In this document: one piece after another, positions 18,455 through 27,725 of the stretch
Position numbering within the stretch: the first letter of the stretch is position 1
Layout: the number at the start of each line of letters is the position of its first letter
Assembly (NCBI RefSeq): GCF_016019885.1
Contig: NZ_JAEANY010000001.1
Span: forward strand, 793,501-857,500
DNA from: Aurantiacibacter sediminis
GTDB lineage: Bacteria > Pseudomonadota > Alphaproteobacteria > Sphingomonadales > Sphingomonadaceae
Length of the DNA: 64,000 nucleotides
Direction of reading: 5' to 3'
Made by a program: the position numbers and the translations under genes
The notes under the pieces: model-generated
Seen by the model: the letters and a program-made list of their open reading frames with translations, nothing else
Told to the model about the DNA's origin: nothing
Database searches by the model: none

Positions 18455-20023
18455 TTAGCCCTCGTCTCGCATCCAGGACAGGATCGGCTTGCGTGCTGCC
18501 TGAGCCTCATCGAGACGCGCGCGCGGTGCGTGATGCGGCGCCGATTTCAGCGCCTCATCGCCGGCCTTTACGCGCTCACCCAGTGACTTCATCGCCATGA
18601 TGAATTGGTCAATGCCCGCTTTGCTCTCTGTCTCGGTGGGTTCGATCAGCATCGCGCCATGCACCACCAGCGGGAAGTACATAGTCATTGGGTGAAAGCC
18701 TTCGTCGATCAGGCCCTTGGCAAGATCGAGTGTGCTGAACCCTTCCGCAAAGCCTTCATCGCTGAACAGCGCTTCGTGCATGCACGGTCCGCTTGCCGCG
18801 AACGGCGCATCGAAATCACCTTCGAGCTGGCGCAGGATGTAGTTGGCGTTGAGCACTGCATCGCCTGCAGCCGTTCGCAATCCATCCGCCCCGTGGCTGA
18901 GGATATAGGTCAGCGCGCGGCTAAACATGCCCATCTGCCCGTGGAACGCGGTCATCCGGCCAAAGGCGCTGGTGTGGTCGTACTCGTCGGCGTTCTCTTC
19001 CTCGACCAGGTGGATGTAGCCATCGTCGGTCCGTGCTGTGAACGGTAGCGGGCCGAAGGGCGAGAGCGCCTCGGACAGCACGACCGGGCCCGAGCCCGGT
19101 CCGCCGCCGCCATGCGGGGTGGAGAAGGTCTTGTGGAGGTTGATGTGCATCGCATCCACGCCAAGGTCACCCGGCTTCACACGCCCCATGATCGCGTTGA
19201 AATTGGCGCCATCGCAATAGACGAAACCACCTGCTTCATGCACCGCGTCCGAGATCGCCTTCATGTCGCGTTCGAACAGGCCGCATGTGTTTGGATTGGT
19301 GATCATCACCGCCGCCACATCGGGGCCAAGCCGCTCCTTCAGAGCTTCAAGATCGACGCGGCCATCTTTGTTGGCGGGAATATCCTCGGTCGCATAGCCT
19401 GCAAAGGCCGCAGTCGCCGGGTTCGTGCCATGCGCGCTTTCAGGAACCAGCACGACTTTGCGCGCATCGCCGCGCGCTTCCAGAGCGGCGCGGATACAAA
19501 GGATGCCGCAGAGCTCACCATGTGCGCCTGCCTTTGGGCTCATGGCAACGCTATGCATGCCGGTGAGTTCGATCAGCCAATGCGCAAGCTCGTTCATTGC
19601 GCCGAGCGCGCCTTGCACCGTATCGGTCGGCTGCATGGGATGCACATCGGCGAAGCCAGGCATGCGCGCGACCTTCTCGTTGAGGCGCGGATTGTGCTTC
19701 ATGGTGCAGCTGCCTAGCGGGAAGAAGCCAAGGTCGATCCCGTAATTCTGGCGGCTGAGGCGCGTGTAGTGGCGTACCGTCTCCGGCTCGGACAGGCCGG
19801 GAAGGCCGGTGCCTTGCTTTCGCCCGAAATCGCCAAGGCGGCTCGGCAGATCGGTCGGTGTTTCGGGCAGGTCCACACCGCAAGTATCGGTGCCGCCGAT
19901 TTCGAAGATCAGCGCCTCTTCCAGCATCAGTGCCTTGTTGCCGGTGACGGTGGGGTGCTCGCTGCCATCGGATGCGACAGGCGTTCCGGGCTTCCACCCG
20001 CTCTGGTTGATCGGCTTGTTCAT
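18455..20023 (-). CDS. gcvPB: Glycine dehydrogenase (decarboxylating) subunit 2 (522 aa)
   Basis: PLP-dependent half of the split P-protein of the glycine cleavage system, which decarboxylates glycine and passes the aminomethyl group to GcvH. The PLP lysine is in [16 protein letters not shown] (K298), and the glycine-rich loop follows it. The preceding [10 protein letters not shown] segment is also typical. Length is normal for the GcvPB form. Its start codon overlaps the end of gcvPA by 4 bp. It is the last gene of the gcvT-H-PA-PB operon, under the glycine riboswitch. Confidence 0.97.
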   Translation of the reverse strand: MNKPINQSGWKPGTPVASDGSEHPTVTGNKALMLEEALIFEIGGTDTCGVDLPETPTDLPSRLGDFGRKQGTGLPGLSEPETVRHYTRLSRQNYGIDLGFFPLGSCTMKHNPRLNEKVARMPGFADVHPMQPTDTVQGALGAMNELAHWLIELTGMHSVAMSPKAGAHGELCGILCIRAALEARGDARKVVLVPESAHGTNPATAAFAGYATEDIPANKDGRVDLEALKERLGPDVAAVMITNPNTCGLFERDMKAISDAVHEAGGFVYCDGANFNAIMGRVKPGDLGVDAMHINLHKTFSTPHGGGGPGSGPVVLSEALSPFGPLPFTARTDDGYIHLVEEENADEYDHTSAFGRMTAFHGQMGMFSRALTYILSHGADGLRTAAGDAVLNANYILRQLEGDFDAPFAASGPCMHEALFSDEGFAEGFSTLDLAKGLIDEGFHPMTMYFPLVVHGAMLIEPTETESKAGIDQFIMAMKSLGERVKAGDEALKSAPHHAPRARLDEAQAARKPILSWMRDEG

Positions 20024-21375
20024 GACAGCTTCTCCTCAAGCGCAGAGGCAAGGGTTTCGATATCCTCCACCGTGGTCGTCTCGGTCACCGCGACGATCAG
20101 GCCGTTGCAATCGTCATTCGGGAACAGGCGGCCCAGCGAGACACCTGCAAGAATGTTCTGTTCGGCCAGATCGCGCACCAACTGGCGCGCATCGGCATCG
20201 AAGATCAGTGTGAATTCGTTGAAGAAATGATCGTTCAGCACGGTGACGCCCGGCACCTTGGCAAGGCGATCGGCTGCGATGCAGGCAAGGCGGTGGTTCT
20301 CAGCCGCGAGGCCCTTCAATCCCTTGTCGCCCAACAGGGTCATATGGATCGAGAAAGCGAGGGCGCACAGGCCGCTGTTGGTGCAGATGTTCGACGTGGC
20401 TTTCTCGCGGCGGATATGCTGCTCGCGTGTTGAAAGCGTCAGCACGAAGCCGCGCTTGCCATCGGCATCCACAGTCTCGCCGCAAAGGCGACCCGGCATC
20501 TGCCGCACCATCTTGGGATCGCTGATTGCGAACAGGCCGAGATAGGGCCCGCCAAACTGCAGGCCGACACCCAGAGCCTGACCTTCACCAACCACGATAT
20601 CTGCGCCGAGATTACCCGGAGCTTCCAGCGCGCCCAGAGCCACCGGCTCGGTATTCACGACGATCAGCTTGGCGCCCACTGCATGGGCGGCATCGGCGAT
20701 TTTCTGCAGGTCCGGAATGCGGCCAAGAATATCGGGATATTGCACCACGACGCTTGCGGTGTTCTCGTCGATCCGCGCGATCAGCCCGTCATCATCGGGC
20801 CGCGCGGTGAGTTTGACGTTCGCGCCGGCTATCTCGTCTTCGGTGAACTTGGCCATCGTGCGCACGACTTCGGCGTAATGCGGGTGCAGCGCGCCGGAGA
20901 GGACATGGCGCTTCTTGCGCGTGACGCGCGCCGCCATCGCGACCGCTTCCCAACATGCCGTCGAGCCATCGTACAAAGAGGCATTGGCAATTTCGCAACC
21001 ATACAGCTTTGCGACCTGCGTCTGAAACTCGAACAGCATCTGCAGCGTGCCCTGCGCGATTTCCGGCTGGTAGGGCGTATAGGCGGTGAGGAATTCGCCG
21101 CGCTGGATCAGGTGATCGACCGTGGCGGGCACATGGTGCTTATACGCGCCGGCCCCCAGGAAAAACGCTGCATCGGCCGCCGCAAGGTTCTGCTTCGACA
21201 GCTTCCGCATGTGCTTTTCAACCGCCATCTCGGTCGCATGCAGCGGCAGGCCTTCGATGGGGCCATTGAGATAAAGATCGGAGGGCACATCGGTAAACAA
21301 GGCATCGACGCTCGAAGCGCCGATGGCATCGAGGATCGCAGTGCGATCAGTTTCGGTCAGGGGGAGGTAGCGCAT
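20020..21375 (-). CDS. gcvPA: Glycine dehydrogenase (decarboxylating) subunit 1 (451 aa)
   Basis: Non-PLP-binding half of the split P-protein, forming the active complex with GcvPB. I set the start at 21375 ([11 protein letters not shown]), the standard N-terminus of the family; the longer frame upstream translates the repeat element between gcvH and gcv[23 protein letters not shown] and [16 protein letters not shown] are the diagnostic segments. The ~140-bp gap to gcvH, filled by a palindromic repeat, is unusual in an otherwise tight operon. Confidence 0.96.
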   Translation of the reverse strand: MRYLPLTETDRTAILDAIGASSVDALFTDVPSDLYLNGPIEGLPLHATEMAVEKHMRKLSKQNLAAADAAFFLGAGAYKHHVPATVDHLIQRGEFLTAYTPYQPEIAQGTLQMLFEFQTQVAKLYGCEIANASLYDGSTACWEAVAMAARVTRKKRHVLSGALHPHYAEVVRTMAKFTEDEIAGANVKLTARPDDDGLIARIDENTASVVVQYPDILGRIPDLQKIADAAHAVGAKLIVVNTEPVALGALEAPGNLGADIVVGEGQALGVGLQFGGPYLGLFAISDPKMVRQMPGRLCGETVDADGKRGFVLTLSTREQHIRREKATSNICTNSGLCALAFSIHMTLLGDKGLKGLAAENHRLACIAADRLAKVPGVTVLNDHFFNEFTLIFDADARQLVRDLAEQNILAGVSLGRLFPNDDCNGLIVAVTETTTVEDIETLASALEEKLS

Positions 21376-21396
21376 AGTTTTTATCCAATGCCCCTG

Positions 21397-21505
21397 CCGC
21401 AGGCGGGAGGGGAGCGAGACTTGCCGAGCGAAGCGAGCTAGTCGCAGCGGGGTGGGCCCGTACGGGCCCATGCCCACCCCCGGCCCCTCCCGCAGGCGGG
21501 AGGGG
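21397..21505. repeat. Palindromic intergenic repeat element between gcvH and gcvPA
   Basis: The gap holds two copies of CCGCAGGCGGGAGGGG (21397-21412 and 21490-21505). Between them is a perfect 18-bp palindrome TGGGCCCGTACGGGCCCA (21453-21470) nested in a larger GGGGTGGGC...GCCCACCCC inverted repeat. This resembles the REP-like G+C-rich elements scattered between genes in many alphaproteobacteria. It should form strong hairpins in the gcv mRNA and may alter the ratio of GcvTH to GcvP. Confidence 0.65.
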
Positions 21506-21515
21506 GGTTGAAAAA

Positions 21516-21887
21516 TCACAATTCGTCGCAGAACGCCTTGTAGGCTTTGGCGTCCATCAGGCCTTCGAGCTCGCCCTTGTCGGCAATGGTCAGCTTGAAG
21601 AACCAGCCTTCGGCTTCGGGTGCGGTGTTGACGAGTTCGGGTTCGTCTTCGAGAGCAGAATTGCCTTCGAGCACTGTGCCCGCGATCGGAGCATAGACAT
21701 CGCTCGCGGCTTTCACGCTTTCGACCACTGCAGCTTCAGCACCCTTGGTGAATTCCGCGCCAGTGTCCGGTACCTCGACGAAGACGACGTCGCCCAATTG
21801 TTCCTGCGCAAAATCGGTGATGCCGATGATTGCGGTCTCACCGTCGACTTCGATCCACTCATGCTCTTCGGTAAAGTAACGTGCCAT
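21516..21887 (-). CDS. gcvH: Glycine cleavage system H protein (123 aa)
   Basis: Lipoyl carrier that shuttles the aminomethyl group between the P, T and L proteins. The lipoyl-lysine is K59 in [10 protein letters not shown], within the usual [19 protein letters not shown] context. The N-terminus [11 protein letters not shown] and the length are standard. It starts 5 bp after the gcvT stop codon. Confidence 0.97.
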   Translation of the reverse strand: MARYFTEEHEWIEVDGETAIIGITDFAQEQLGDVVFVEVPDTGAEFTKGAEAAVVESVKAASDVYAPIAGTVLEGNSALEDEPELVNTAPEAEGWFFKLTIADKGELEGLMDAKAYKAFCDEL

Positions 21888-21892
21888 GCTGC

Positions 21893-23020
21893 TCAGGCTC
21901 CTTTGCGGTGGTATTTGTGCGGGACGAAGGGGAATGGCACGGTCTTGGCCGGCAAACGCTTGCCGCGCACTTCGATTTCAAGATCGGTGCCCAATTCGCA
22001 ATACGGGTTTTGGACATAGGCCATGGCGATGGGATGGCCGAGCGTGGGCGAGAAACCGCCGCTGGTGACGTGCCCCACTTGCTCATCGCCGGAATAGACA
22101 AAAGCCCCTTCGCGCGCGGGCTGGCGGCCTTCAAGGGCGAGTCCGATGCGCGTATGCGTACTGCCACCGTCGAGCCGCGAAATGGTTGCCGCATGGCCGA
22201 GATAGCCGCCGGTCTCGCGCCGCGCCTTGGCGATGGCGAAGGTGAGGCTTGCACTCACGGGATCGGTTTCGAGGCTCAGGTCATGGCCATAGAGTGGCAA
22301 CGCAGCCTCCAGCCGCAGCGAATCACGCGCGCCAAGGCCAGCAGGTTTCACTCGCTCGTCTGCCACTAGCGCATTGGCGAGGTCTTCAACCTGGCCTTCA
22401 TGGATCGAAATCTCGAAGCCGTCCTCACCGGTATAGCCAGCGCGGCTTACCCAGACATGCTGATCCTTGAACTTGAAAAGTCCCGCGGTCATGAAAGTGA
22501 GATCGCCGACACCGGGAATGATGCTTTCCAGCACATCCGCTGCTTTCGGGCCTTGCAGGGCGAGCAAGGCAAAATCATCGTAATGAGTCAGCGTGATTTC
22601 GTCCGGGAGGTGCTCGCGAAGGTGGGCAATATCGTCCCACTTGCAGGCACCGTTGACCACCAGCGCGAGATGCGGCCCGGCGTTGGTAACGATCAAATCA
22701 TCGATGATGCCGCCTTCATCGTTCAGCAGCAGCGAATAGCGCATCTTGCCTTCGCCAAGATTGGCGATGCCGTTGGGCAGCAGCTTCTCCAATTCCTGCG
22801 CGGCATTGTCACCGCTCATCGAAAGCTGGCCCATATGGCTCACGTCAAAAAGGCTGACGGAGCTCCGCGTCCAGTCGTGCTCTGCCTTGATGCCCTCATA
22901 CTGGATCGGCATCTCATAGCCTGCGAAGGGGACCATGCGGCCACCCTGTGCGCGGTGCCAGGCATCCAGCGGAAGCTTTTCCGGCGCCTGTTCTTCAATT
23001 TCGGTTTCGGTATCGCTCAT
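21893..23020 (-). CDS. gcvT: Glycine cleavage system T protein, aminomethyltransferase (375 aa)
   Basis: Transfers the methylene group from aminomethyl-GcvH to tetrahydrofolate and releases ammonia. LDAWHRAQGGRMVPFAGYEMP is the typical start, followed by SLFDVSHMGQ and the folate-site segment YTGEDGFEI. I chose the start at 23020 (MSDTETEIEE) because the longer frame only adds nine residues without support. It is the first gene of the operon, 76 bp after the glycine riboswitch. Confidence 0.96.
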   Translation of the reverse strand: MSDTETEIEEQAPEKLPLDAWHRAQGGRMVPFAGYEMPIQYEGIKAEHDWTRSSVSLFDVSHMGQLSMSGDNAAQELEKLLPNGIANLGEGKMRYSLLLNDEGGIIDDLIVTNAGPHLALVVNGACKWDDIAHLREHLPDEITLTHYDDFALLALQGPKAADVLESIIPGVGDLTFMTAGLFKFKDQHVWVSRAGYTGEDGFEISIHEGQVEDLANALVADERVKPAGLGARDSLRLEAALPLYGHDLSLETDPVSASLTFAIAKARRETGGYLGHAATISRLDGGSTHTRIGLALEGRQPAREGAFVYSGDEQVGHVTSGGFSPTLGHPIAMAYVQNPYCELGTDLEIEVRGKRLPAKTVPFPFVPHKYHRKGA

Positions 23021-23096
23021 CAACAGGTCACTTCCAGCGCAGGGCACGGTTTGGCGACGCCCGCATGCCGGACGCCTTCACCATGCCCCCTCTGTC

Positions 23097-23280
23097 TTCG
23101 AGACCTGAGAGATTCCGGCGTGGCTTGAAAAGCGAACGCCTTACTCCTTCGGTGGTGCCCGCCGAGGCGGACACGCTTTCCAGAGTGTCTGTGCCAGCTG
23201 CGCGGTCCCTGTGACCTGAGAGTTTCCGGGGCGGTTGCTCCTTCGGTGCCTCCATAAAATGGAGAGCTCTCCCGCGCATC
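23097..23280 (-). promoter_or_regulatory. Tandem glycine riboswitch (gcvT element)
   Basis: Read on the minus strand, two aptamers follow one another. Aptamer 1 (~23280-23210) has GCGGGAGAGCTCTCC, then CACCGAAGGAGCAA and GGAAACTCTCAGG. Aptamer 2 (~23205-23097) has CTCTGGAAAGCG, then CACCGAAGGAGTAA and GGAATCTCTCAGG. The paired CCGAAGGAG and CTCTCAGG blocks are diagnostic of glycine aptamers. Its place directly before gcvT implies that glycine binding turns on the cleavage operon. Confidence 0.95.
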
Positions 23281-23500
23281 TGCCAAACGAAGAATCATTT
23301 ACCAGACGCAGCGGCTTTGCGCGATTGTCTGGGCGTGGTCAATTGCCAATGGAAAAGCGCGAACACGTGGGTGAAAGGCCACCCGCGCAGCCCCCTGTGC
23401 CACGCTGCGTGTTGCGCGCGTTCATAATTCGGTCGTGAAGGGGCTGCTAATTCCGGCCTGCGATCCTTCTCAAGGCAGGGGTTAAGCTTTTAGCCTCCTC

Positions 23501-25222
23501 ATGATAGGGCGCGCGCGATGCCGTGGCTTTGAGGATGTGACCGCCATTTTGACAAATCTTGCCGATGAAGAGGCGCTGATCAAAGCGGCCTATGGCGTGG
23601 TTTCGCGGCCGCAGCGGTTGATCGATCTTTTGCATGCTTTGCAGGATAATCGGGTCGTCAGTTCCGACGATGTCGAGCCGCTTGCCGATCATTTTGCGCA
23701 GGTTACGGAGCTGATTACCGAAGTAGACGAAGAAGTCGGCCGCGATTTTTCCAACTTTCACGGTATCTCCGCTTCCCCCGGTGAAGTCGCGAAGAAAGAG
23801 GTGTTCGACTCGCAAGTGCAGCTTTCTCTGGATCGGGATGGGAAAGTTGTATCCTACGATCCGGCGGTCTTCGGCGTGGAGTGCTTCGAAGAAGGGCCGA
23901 GTATTCCCGATTGGATGTCTGAAACGGATCGGGATGGCTTTCGAGCGATCATGGCTTCGATGCGCGCCACCGGAACGATTGCTCCCTCGCTCATCCGGCT
24001 GCTCACGCATTTCGACGATGAAACCGGTCAGCTTTTCTCGGTCGAGCCTTCGCAGCGCGATGGCATTGCCGCGGAATTCCGCAGCATTCGCCTGCGCTGG
24101 AGCAACCGCGTGGGCGAGCTTTTCGTTGAATTGTTCAAGCTCACCAAAACGCAGGGTCTTCTGGCGCGCGATATCGTGAATGGCAGGAGCGTGAAGCAGT
24201 TTGCCGAGCGGCGCGGCCGTAGTGAGGCAACTGCGCGCACCCAATTGAAAGTCCTGCTGAAAAAACTTGGTCTCAGCTCGCAGATCGAACTCGTTTCGCT
24301 CTATGCCGGGTTTCACTTCCGGATGCAGTTTCTTTCAGCAGAGGAAACAGCCGAGAGTGCCAATACCGGCCTTGTCCATACACTGCCGGATGGCAATATT
24401 CTGCCTTACGAAGTGCATGGCGATCCCGATGGTCGCCCCGTGCTTTATCTGCATGCGACGGCTGATGGAGCCTACTTCACTCCAAAACAGCAGCGCGCAG
24501 CGAAGGAGCAAGGCCTGCGCGTGATCGCGCCGTGGCTGCCATTCTACGCGGGATCTCGCTTTGAGAAGCACGGCCTTCTCACAGTCGATGCATTCGTCGA
24601 TCGGCTTGAAAACCTGCTGGACGCACTGGATATCCCATCTTGCGCGATCATCACCGTGCGCGTGTCGGCTCCTTACGGTCTGCGGGCGATCCAGCGAAAT
24701 CCCAAGCGGTTCACCAGATTGGTCGCGGCGGGGACGATCGTGCCTGTGAAAAGCCCCGCGGATTTCGCGCACCTCACCTTCGGCTATCGCGCGCCGATGC
24801 GATTGGCCAGAAGCGCGCCGTCCTTCGTGAAGCTTTATTTCGCAGCGGCCGCAGCCATGATGCGGCGCGGCGAGGGCGGGAAATTCCTGACGAGCCTGTA
24901 TGAAAACAGCCCTGCCGATCTGCGCACGCTGGACGATCCCGATGTGGTTGAGGTGATGAAGGCATCTTTGCTGCGCACTTATGAAGAATCGTATGACGCG
25001 CCTCTCCAGCAGACTTTATTGTCATCCAGCGACTGGTCGGAATTCTGCGAGAATATTGAGGCTCACGTCACCATCATCTGCGGGCAGGAAGATGGTCTCG
25101 GAACTCCGCACCAGGTGCAAGATTTCTGTGAAAGATACGGCTTTACGCTTGAAGGACCGCTCGAAAATGTCGGCAGCCTCGCGATACACCAGGTGCCATC
25201 GCTGATTTTCGAGAGGGTTTGA
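23501..25222 (+). CDS. LuxR-type HTH protein fused to an alpha/beta-hydrolase-like domain (573 aa)
   Basis: Three parts can be seen. Residues ~1-200 have no clear match (rich in Asp/Glu, possibly a PAS-like sensor). Residues ~211-268 look like a GerE-type helix-turn-helix (LTKTQGLLARDIVNGRSVKQFA, then SEATARTQLKVLLKKLGL). Residues ~298-573 resemble an alpha/beta hydrolase (GNILPYEVHGDPDGRPVLYLH). The usual nucleophile elbow GxSxG is replaced by VRVSAPYG around S389, so catalysis is doubtful and the domain may sense a ligand. The start is uncertain: the ATG at 23501 lacks a clear ribosome site and a GTG at 23537 is an alternative. The 220 bp between the riboswitch and this gene must hold both divergent promoters; I could not place them. 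Confidence 0.75.
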   Translation: MIGRARCRGFEDVTAILTNLADEEALIKAAYGVVSRPQRLIDLLHALQDNRVVSSDDVEPLADHFAQVTELITEVDEEVGRDFSNFHGISASPGEVAKKEVFDSQVQLSLDRDGKVVSYDPAVFGVECFEEGPSIPDWMSETDRDGFRAIMASMRATGTIAPSLIRLLTHFDDETGQLFSVEPSQRDGIAAEFRSIRLRWSNRVGELFVELFKLTKTQGLLARDIVNGRSVKQFAERRGRSEATARTQLKVLLKKLGLSSQIELVSLYAGFHFRMQFLSAEETAESANTGLVHTLPDGNILPYEVHGDPDGRPVLYLHATADGAYFTPKQQRAAKEQGLRVIAPWLPFYAGSRFEKHGLLTVDAFVDRLENLLDALDIPSCAIITVRVSAPYGLRAIQRNPKRFTRLVAAGTIVPVKSPADFAHLTFGYRAPMRLARSAPSFVKLYFAAAAAMMRRGEGGKFLTSLYENSPADLRTLDDPDVVEVMKASLLRTYEESYDAPLQQTLLSSSDWSEFCENIEAHVTIICGQEDGLGTPHQVQDFCERYGFTLEGPLENVGSLAIHQVPSLIFERV

Positions 25223-25313
25223 AAAAAACGTTGCTCAAGGGCCCTGCAGACCCCGATTTGATGTGTTCTGATAAAGGCCGATTGCAGGGATACGAAGCGC
25301 AGTCTTGTGCGAC

Positions 25314-26090
25314 TCAGGTCGATTGGACAGTCCGGCGATAGAGATGCCAGGTTGCATGACCAAGAACAGGCAGGATGACGAGCAGGCCAAAAAACGCCGG
25401 GATCATCGCCAAGCCGAGCAAGCCGGCCACCAAGAAAGCCCAAAGCAACAATACGCCTCTGTTGTCCCTGATCGCCTGCAGACTGGTGATGATTGCCGTC
25501 AGAACATCCACATCGCGGTGAACCAGTATGGGCAAGCTCATCACGGTAATGGCGTAAAAGCCAAGTGCCATAAGCCCTCCCACCAAGCTTCCTATCGCAA
25601 GCATCGCCAGCCCATTCGGAGTGGTGAGGATTGCGGTGGGATCGGAACCAATCCCGCTATTTCCTAGAAAAATCGCATAAACACCGTGCGCGACGATCAT
25701 CCAAAAGCCGAATGTGACGAAAATAATGACGCCCATACTCAGTATTTGGTCGTCTCCGCGGCCTTTCATCGCGGATAGCACTGCTTTCCAATCAGGGCGC
25801 ATGCGCGCTTCACGCAATCGGCTGACTTCGTAAAGCCCGACGGCGGTAAACGGAGCGAGGATTGGAAAACCTGCGGTGGCAGGGACCAGCCAAACCGTCT
25901 CTCCGCGGCTGATCAGAGAGTAGGATATGGCGAGCCCGCCAATCACGAAAAGCGCTGAGAGAAGCAGGCCGAAAGCGGGATAAGTCCGGTAATCCTGCCA
26001 ACCCTTCTTGAGGGCCAACCAGAGGTCGGCCAATTCCAGATCATTTCTTACGAAAAACGATCGCGCCCGGGCCTGCTTCTCTTCGTCCAT
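25314..26090 (-). CDS. DUF2189 multi-pass membrane protein (258 aa)
   Basis: Predicted inner membrane protein with about six hydrophobic segments starting near residue 40. The N-terminal cytoplasmic part (VRNDLELADLWLALKKGWQDYRTYPAFGLL) and the loop FTAVGLYEVSRLREA match what I know of DUF2189 proteins, which often lie near cytochrome oxidase or nitrogen-oxide genes. No catalytic motif is evident. It lies 21 bp after ompW on the same strand, so both are probably driven by the FNR-type box at 26876. The molecular function is unknown. Confidence 0.8.
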   Translation of the reverse strand: MDEEKQARARSFFVRNDLELADLWLALKKGWQDYRTYPAFGLLLSALFVIGGLAISYSLISRGETVWLVPATAGFPILAPFTAVGLYEVSRLREARMRPDWKAVLSAMKGRGDDQILSMGVIIFVTFGFWMIVAHGVYAIFLGNSGIGSDPTAILTTPNGLAMLAIGSLVGGLMALGFYAITVMSLPILVHRDVDVLTAIITSLQAIRDNRGVLLLWAFLVAGLLGLAMIPAFFGLLVILPVLGHATWHLYRRTVQST

Positions 26091-26111
26091 ATCGGATAGG
26101 TGCCTCTCGAT

Positions 26112-26780
26112 TCAGAACCGGAAATTGACGCCCACGCTGACCACCCATGGGTCGAGATCGTGTTCGGTCTCGATCGCCAATGTATCGCCGACAAACCAGC
26201 GCGCGGTGGTGTCCACGAAATAGCGTTTGGCATCGAGCGTGATACCAAAACCGTCGTCTCCGATTGGAATGTCGGCACCTGCCTGCAGCACAAAGCCGAA
26301 CTCATCCGAAAGCGTTGTCTCGGTCACGCCGAGCGGGATGGTCGCAGCACCAGGCTCAACATCTATCCACCAGAAGTAGGTCGCGCCGGCGCCGACATAG
26401 GGCTCTAAGTCGCCCAGATCGAAATGGTATTTGGCGGTGAAGGTCGCCGGGATCAGCGTGCCATTGGACACAAGCTCTGCGCCGGGCAGGCCCGACACGG
26501 CATCGACATCATGCTGCGTGATGCAACAGATCGTCTCGATGGAGACATTGTCGGACACGAAATACGCGACGGCCAGTGTCGGTACGAAGGCATCGCTTGC
26601 CTCGGTTTGCGTATCGGCGGGCAGCCCCACGATATCGGTGTTGACGCTGGTGATGGCGCCATCTGGAAGCACGCCCGTGCCGAGCAGTTTGATCTGAAGA
26701 TCGCCTTCTGCATCCTGCGCCTCGGCGGGGCAGGCCAGAACTGCCAGGGCAGCGAAGGCGGCGGTTGTCAGCAGTTTCAT
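26112..26780 (-). CDS. ompW: OmpW-family outer membrane protein (222 aa)
   Basis: Small eight-stranded barrel porin for hydrophobic compounds. A signal peptide (MKLLTTAAFA...CPAEAQD) precedes alternating amphipathic strands, with LAVAYFVSDNVSIET, TAKYHFDLGDLEPYVGAGATY and LDAKRYF segments characteristic of OmpW, and a terminal Phe (GVNFRF). ompW genes are commonly under FNR control, and a perfect FNR-type box lies ~100 bp upstream here. It heads an operon with the DUF2189 gene. Confidence 0.9.
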   Translation of the reverse strand: MKLLTTAAFAALAVLACPAEAQDAEGDLQIKLLGTGVLPDGAITSVNTDIVGLPADTQTEASDAFVPTLAVAYFVSDNVSIETICCITQHDVDAVSGLPGAELVSNGTLIPATFTAKYHFDLGDLEPYVGAGATYFWWIDVEPGAATIPLGVTETTLSDEFGFVLQAGADIPIGDDGFGITLDAKRYFVDTTARWFVGDTLAIETEHDLDPWVVSVGVNFRF

Positions 26781-26875
26781 CGATCATTTCCTTTGCCCCC
26801 GCAGTGGCCACCCAATGTGGCCCAGGTATTTGCGGGGGCGTGATGATGCTCTGACGCGAAGAGGCGCGCCGATCC

Positions 26876-26889
26876 TTGATGCAGATCAA
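26876..26889. promoter_or_regulatory. FNR/FixK-type box in the ompW-regulator intergenic region
   Basis: TTGATGCAGATCAA matches the TTGAT-N4-ATCAA consensus exactly. Its centre is 42 bp from the regulator's start codon and ~102 bp from that of ompW. It could serve both directions and give autoregulation. A second dyad, TAAGTC-N5-GACTTA (26901-26917), lies between the box and the regulator's start. Confidence 0.85.
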
Positions 26890-26924
26890 TGTCGGCCACG
26901 TAAGTCCGTGCGACTTAGGCCCCT

Positions 26925-27626
26925 ATGATCGAGGCCACCGAACCCTTCGCAATGTTCGCGGAAGCAATCTTGCCATCGGACCTTCCGGATGCGCTTTACA
27001 TGCACCTTGGCGCCATTGCCGAGCAGTGCGAATTGGCGGCGCATGAGGTGCAAACGCACAGCGGCGATGCTGAAAAACTGATCTTCATCGCGCAAGGCAG
27101 CGCCAAGCTGGTTGCGAAGGGAGCGGGCGAGCGTGAGCAGATCATTGGCTTTCACTTCGCTGGCGATTTTCTGCGCCTGCCTTGCCCATGCGAGCACTCC
27201 TACACGCTGGTCGCCCTGGAAGATGCGCAACTGCTGGTCTTTTCTGCAAGCCAGTTTGTGGAGCTGGCGCGCGGAGAGCCGGGAATTCTCCAGCATCTCC
27301 TCGATCAAAGCGCCACGATGCTCGATCGCAGCCGGGAGAAATCCATAGTCCTTGGCCGCAAAAACGCCTGCGAACGGATGGCTAGCTTCCTGCTGTCCAT
27401 GGCGCGCCGCATTGGCGAGGAGCAGGCCGACACCATTCGCCTGACCCTGCCCATGTCGCGGCGCGAAATCGGCGAGAGCTTAGGCCTGACCATCGAAACC
27501 GTCAGCCGCCAGCTTACCCTACTGCGCGATGCGCAGATCATCGAAACACATGGTCGCAACCAGGTCATCCTGCGGCATCCGGAAGAACTGCAGAAACGGT
27601 CCGGTTGGCTGACGAGGGCCAACTGA
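26925..27626 (+). CDS. Crp/Fnr-family regulator without FNR iron-sulphur cysteines (233 aa)
   Basis: Predicted activator of the adjacent microaerobic genes. The N-terminal cyclic-nucleotide-binding-like fold (~20-130) is followed by the dimerisation helix and a Crp-type HTH (MSRREIGESLGLTIETVSRQLTLL). The recognition helix has E191-T-V-S194-R195, the ExxSR pattern that reads TTGAT-N4-ATCAA. The N-terminal Cys cluster of true FNR is missing: the only cysteines are C35, C87, C89 and C149. It is therefore closer to FixK, or senses something else through C87/C89. A matching box precedes its own gene and another precedes ccoN. Confidence 0.9.
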   Translation: MIEATEPFAMFAEAILPSDLPDALYMHLGAIAEQCELAAHEVQTHSGDAEKLIFIAQGSAKLVAKGAGEREQIIGFHFAGDFLRLPCPCEHSYTLVALEDAQLLVFSASQFVELARGEPGILQHLLDQSATMLDRSREKSIVLGRKNACERMASFLLSMARRIGEEQADTIRLTLPMSRREIGESLGLTIETVSRQLTLLRDAQIIETHGRNQVILRHPEELQKRSGWLTRAN

Positions 27627-27656
27627 CAGCAGGCAGCTGACAATTCCCATCCAAAT

Positions 27657-27670
27657 TTGCGCCAGATCAA
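27657..27670. promoter_or_regulatory. FNR/FixK-type box before ccoN
   Basis: TTGCGCCAGATCAA keeps TTG and the full ATCAA half-site of the FNR/FixK consensus (two mismatches in the left half). It lies 55 bp before the ccoN start codon, a fitting place to activate the oxidase operon. Confidence 0.65.
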
Positions 27671-27725
27671 AGAATCGCATCGCGGCGCTTTCTATTCACT
27701 CCCCTGACAACGGACGGAGATTTCA

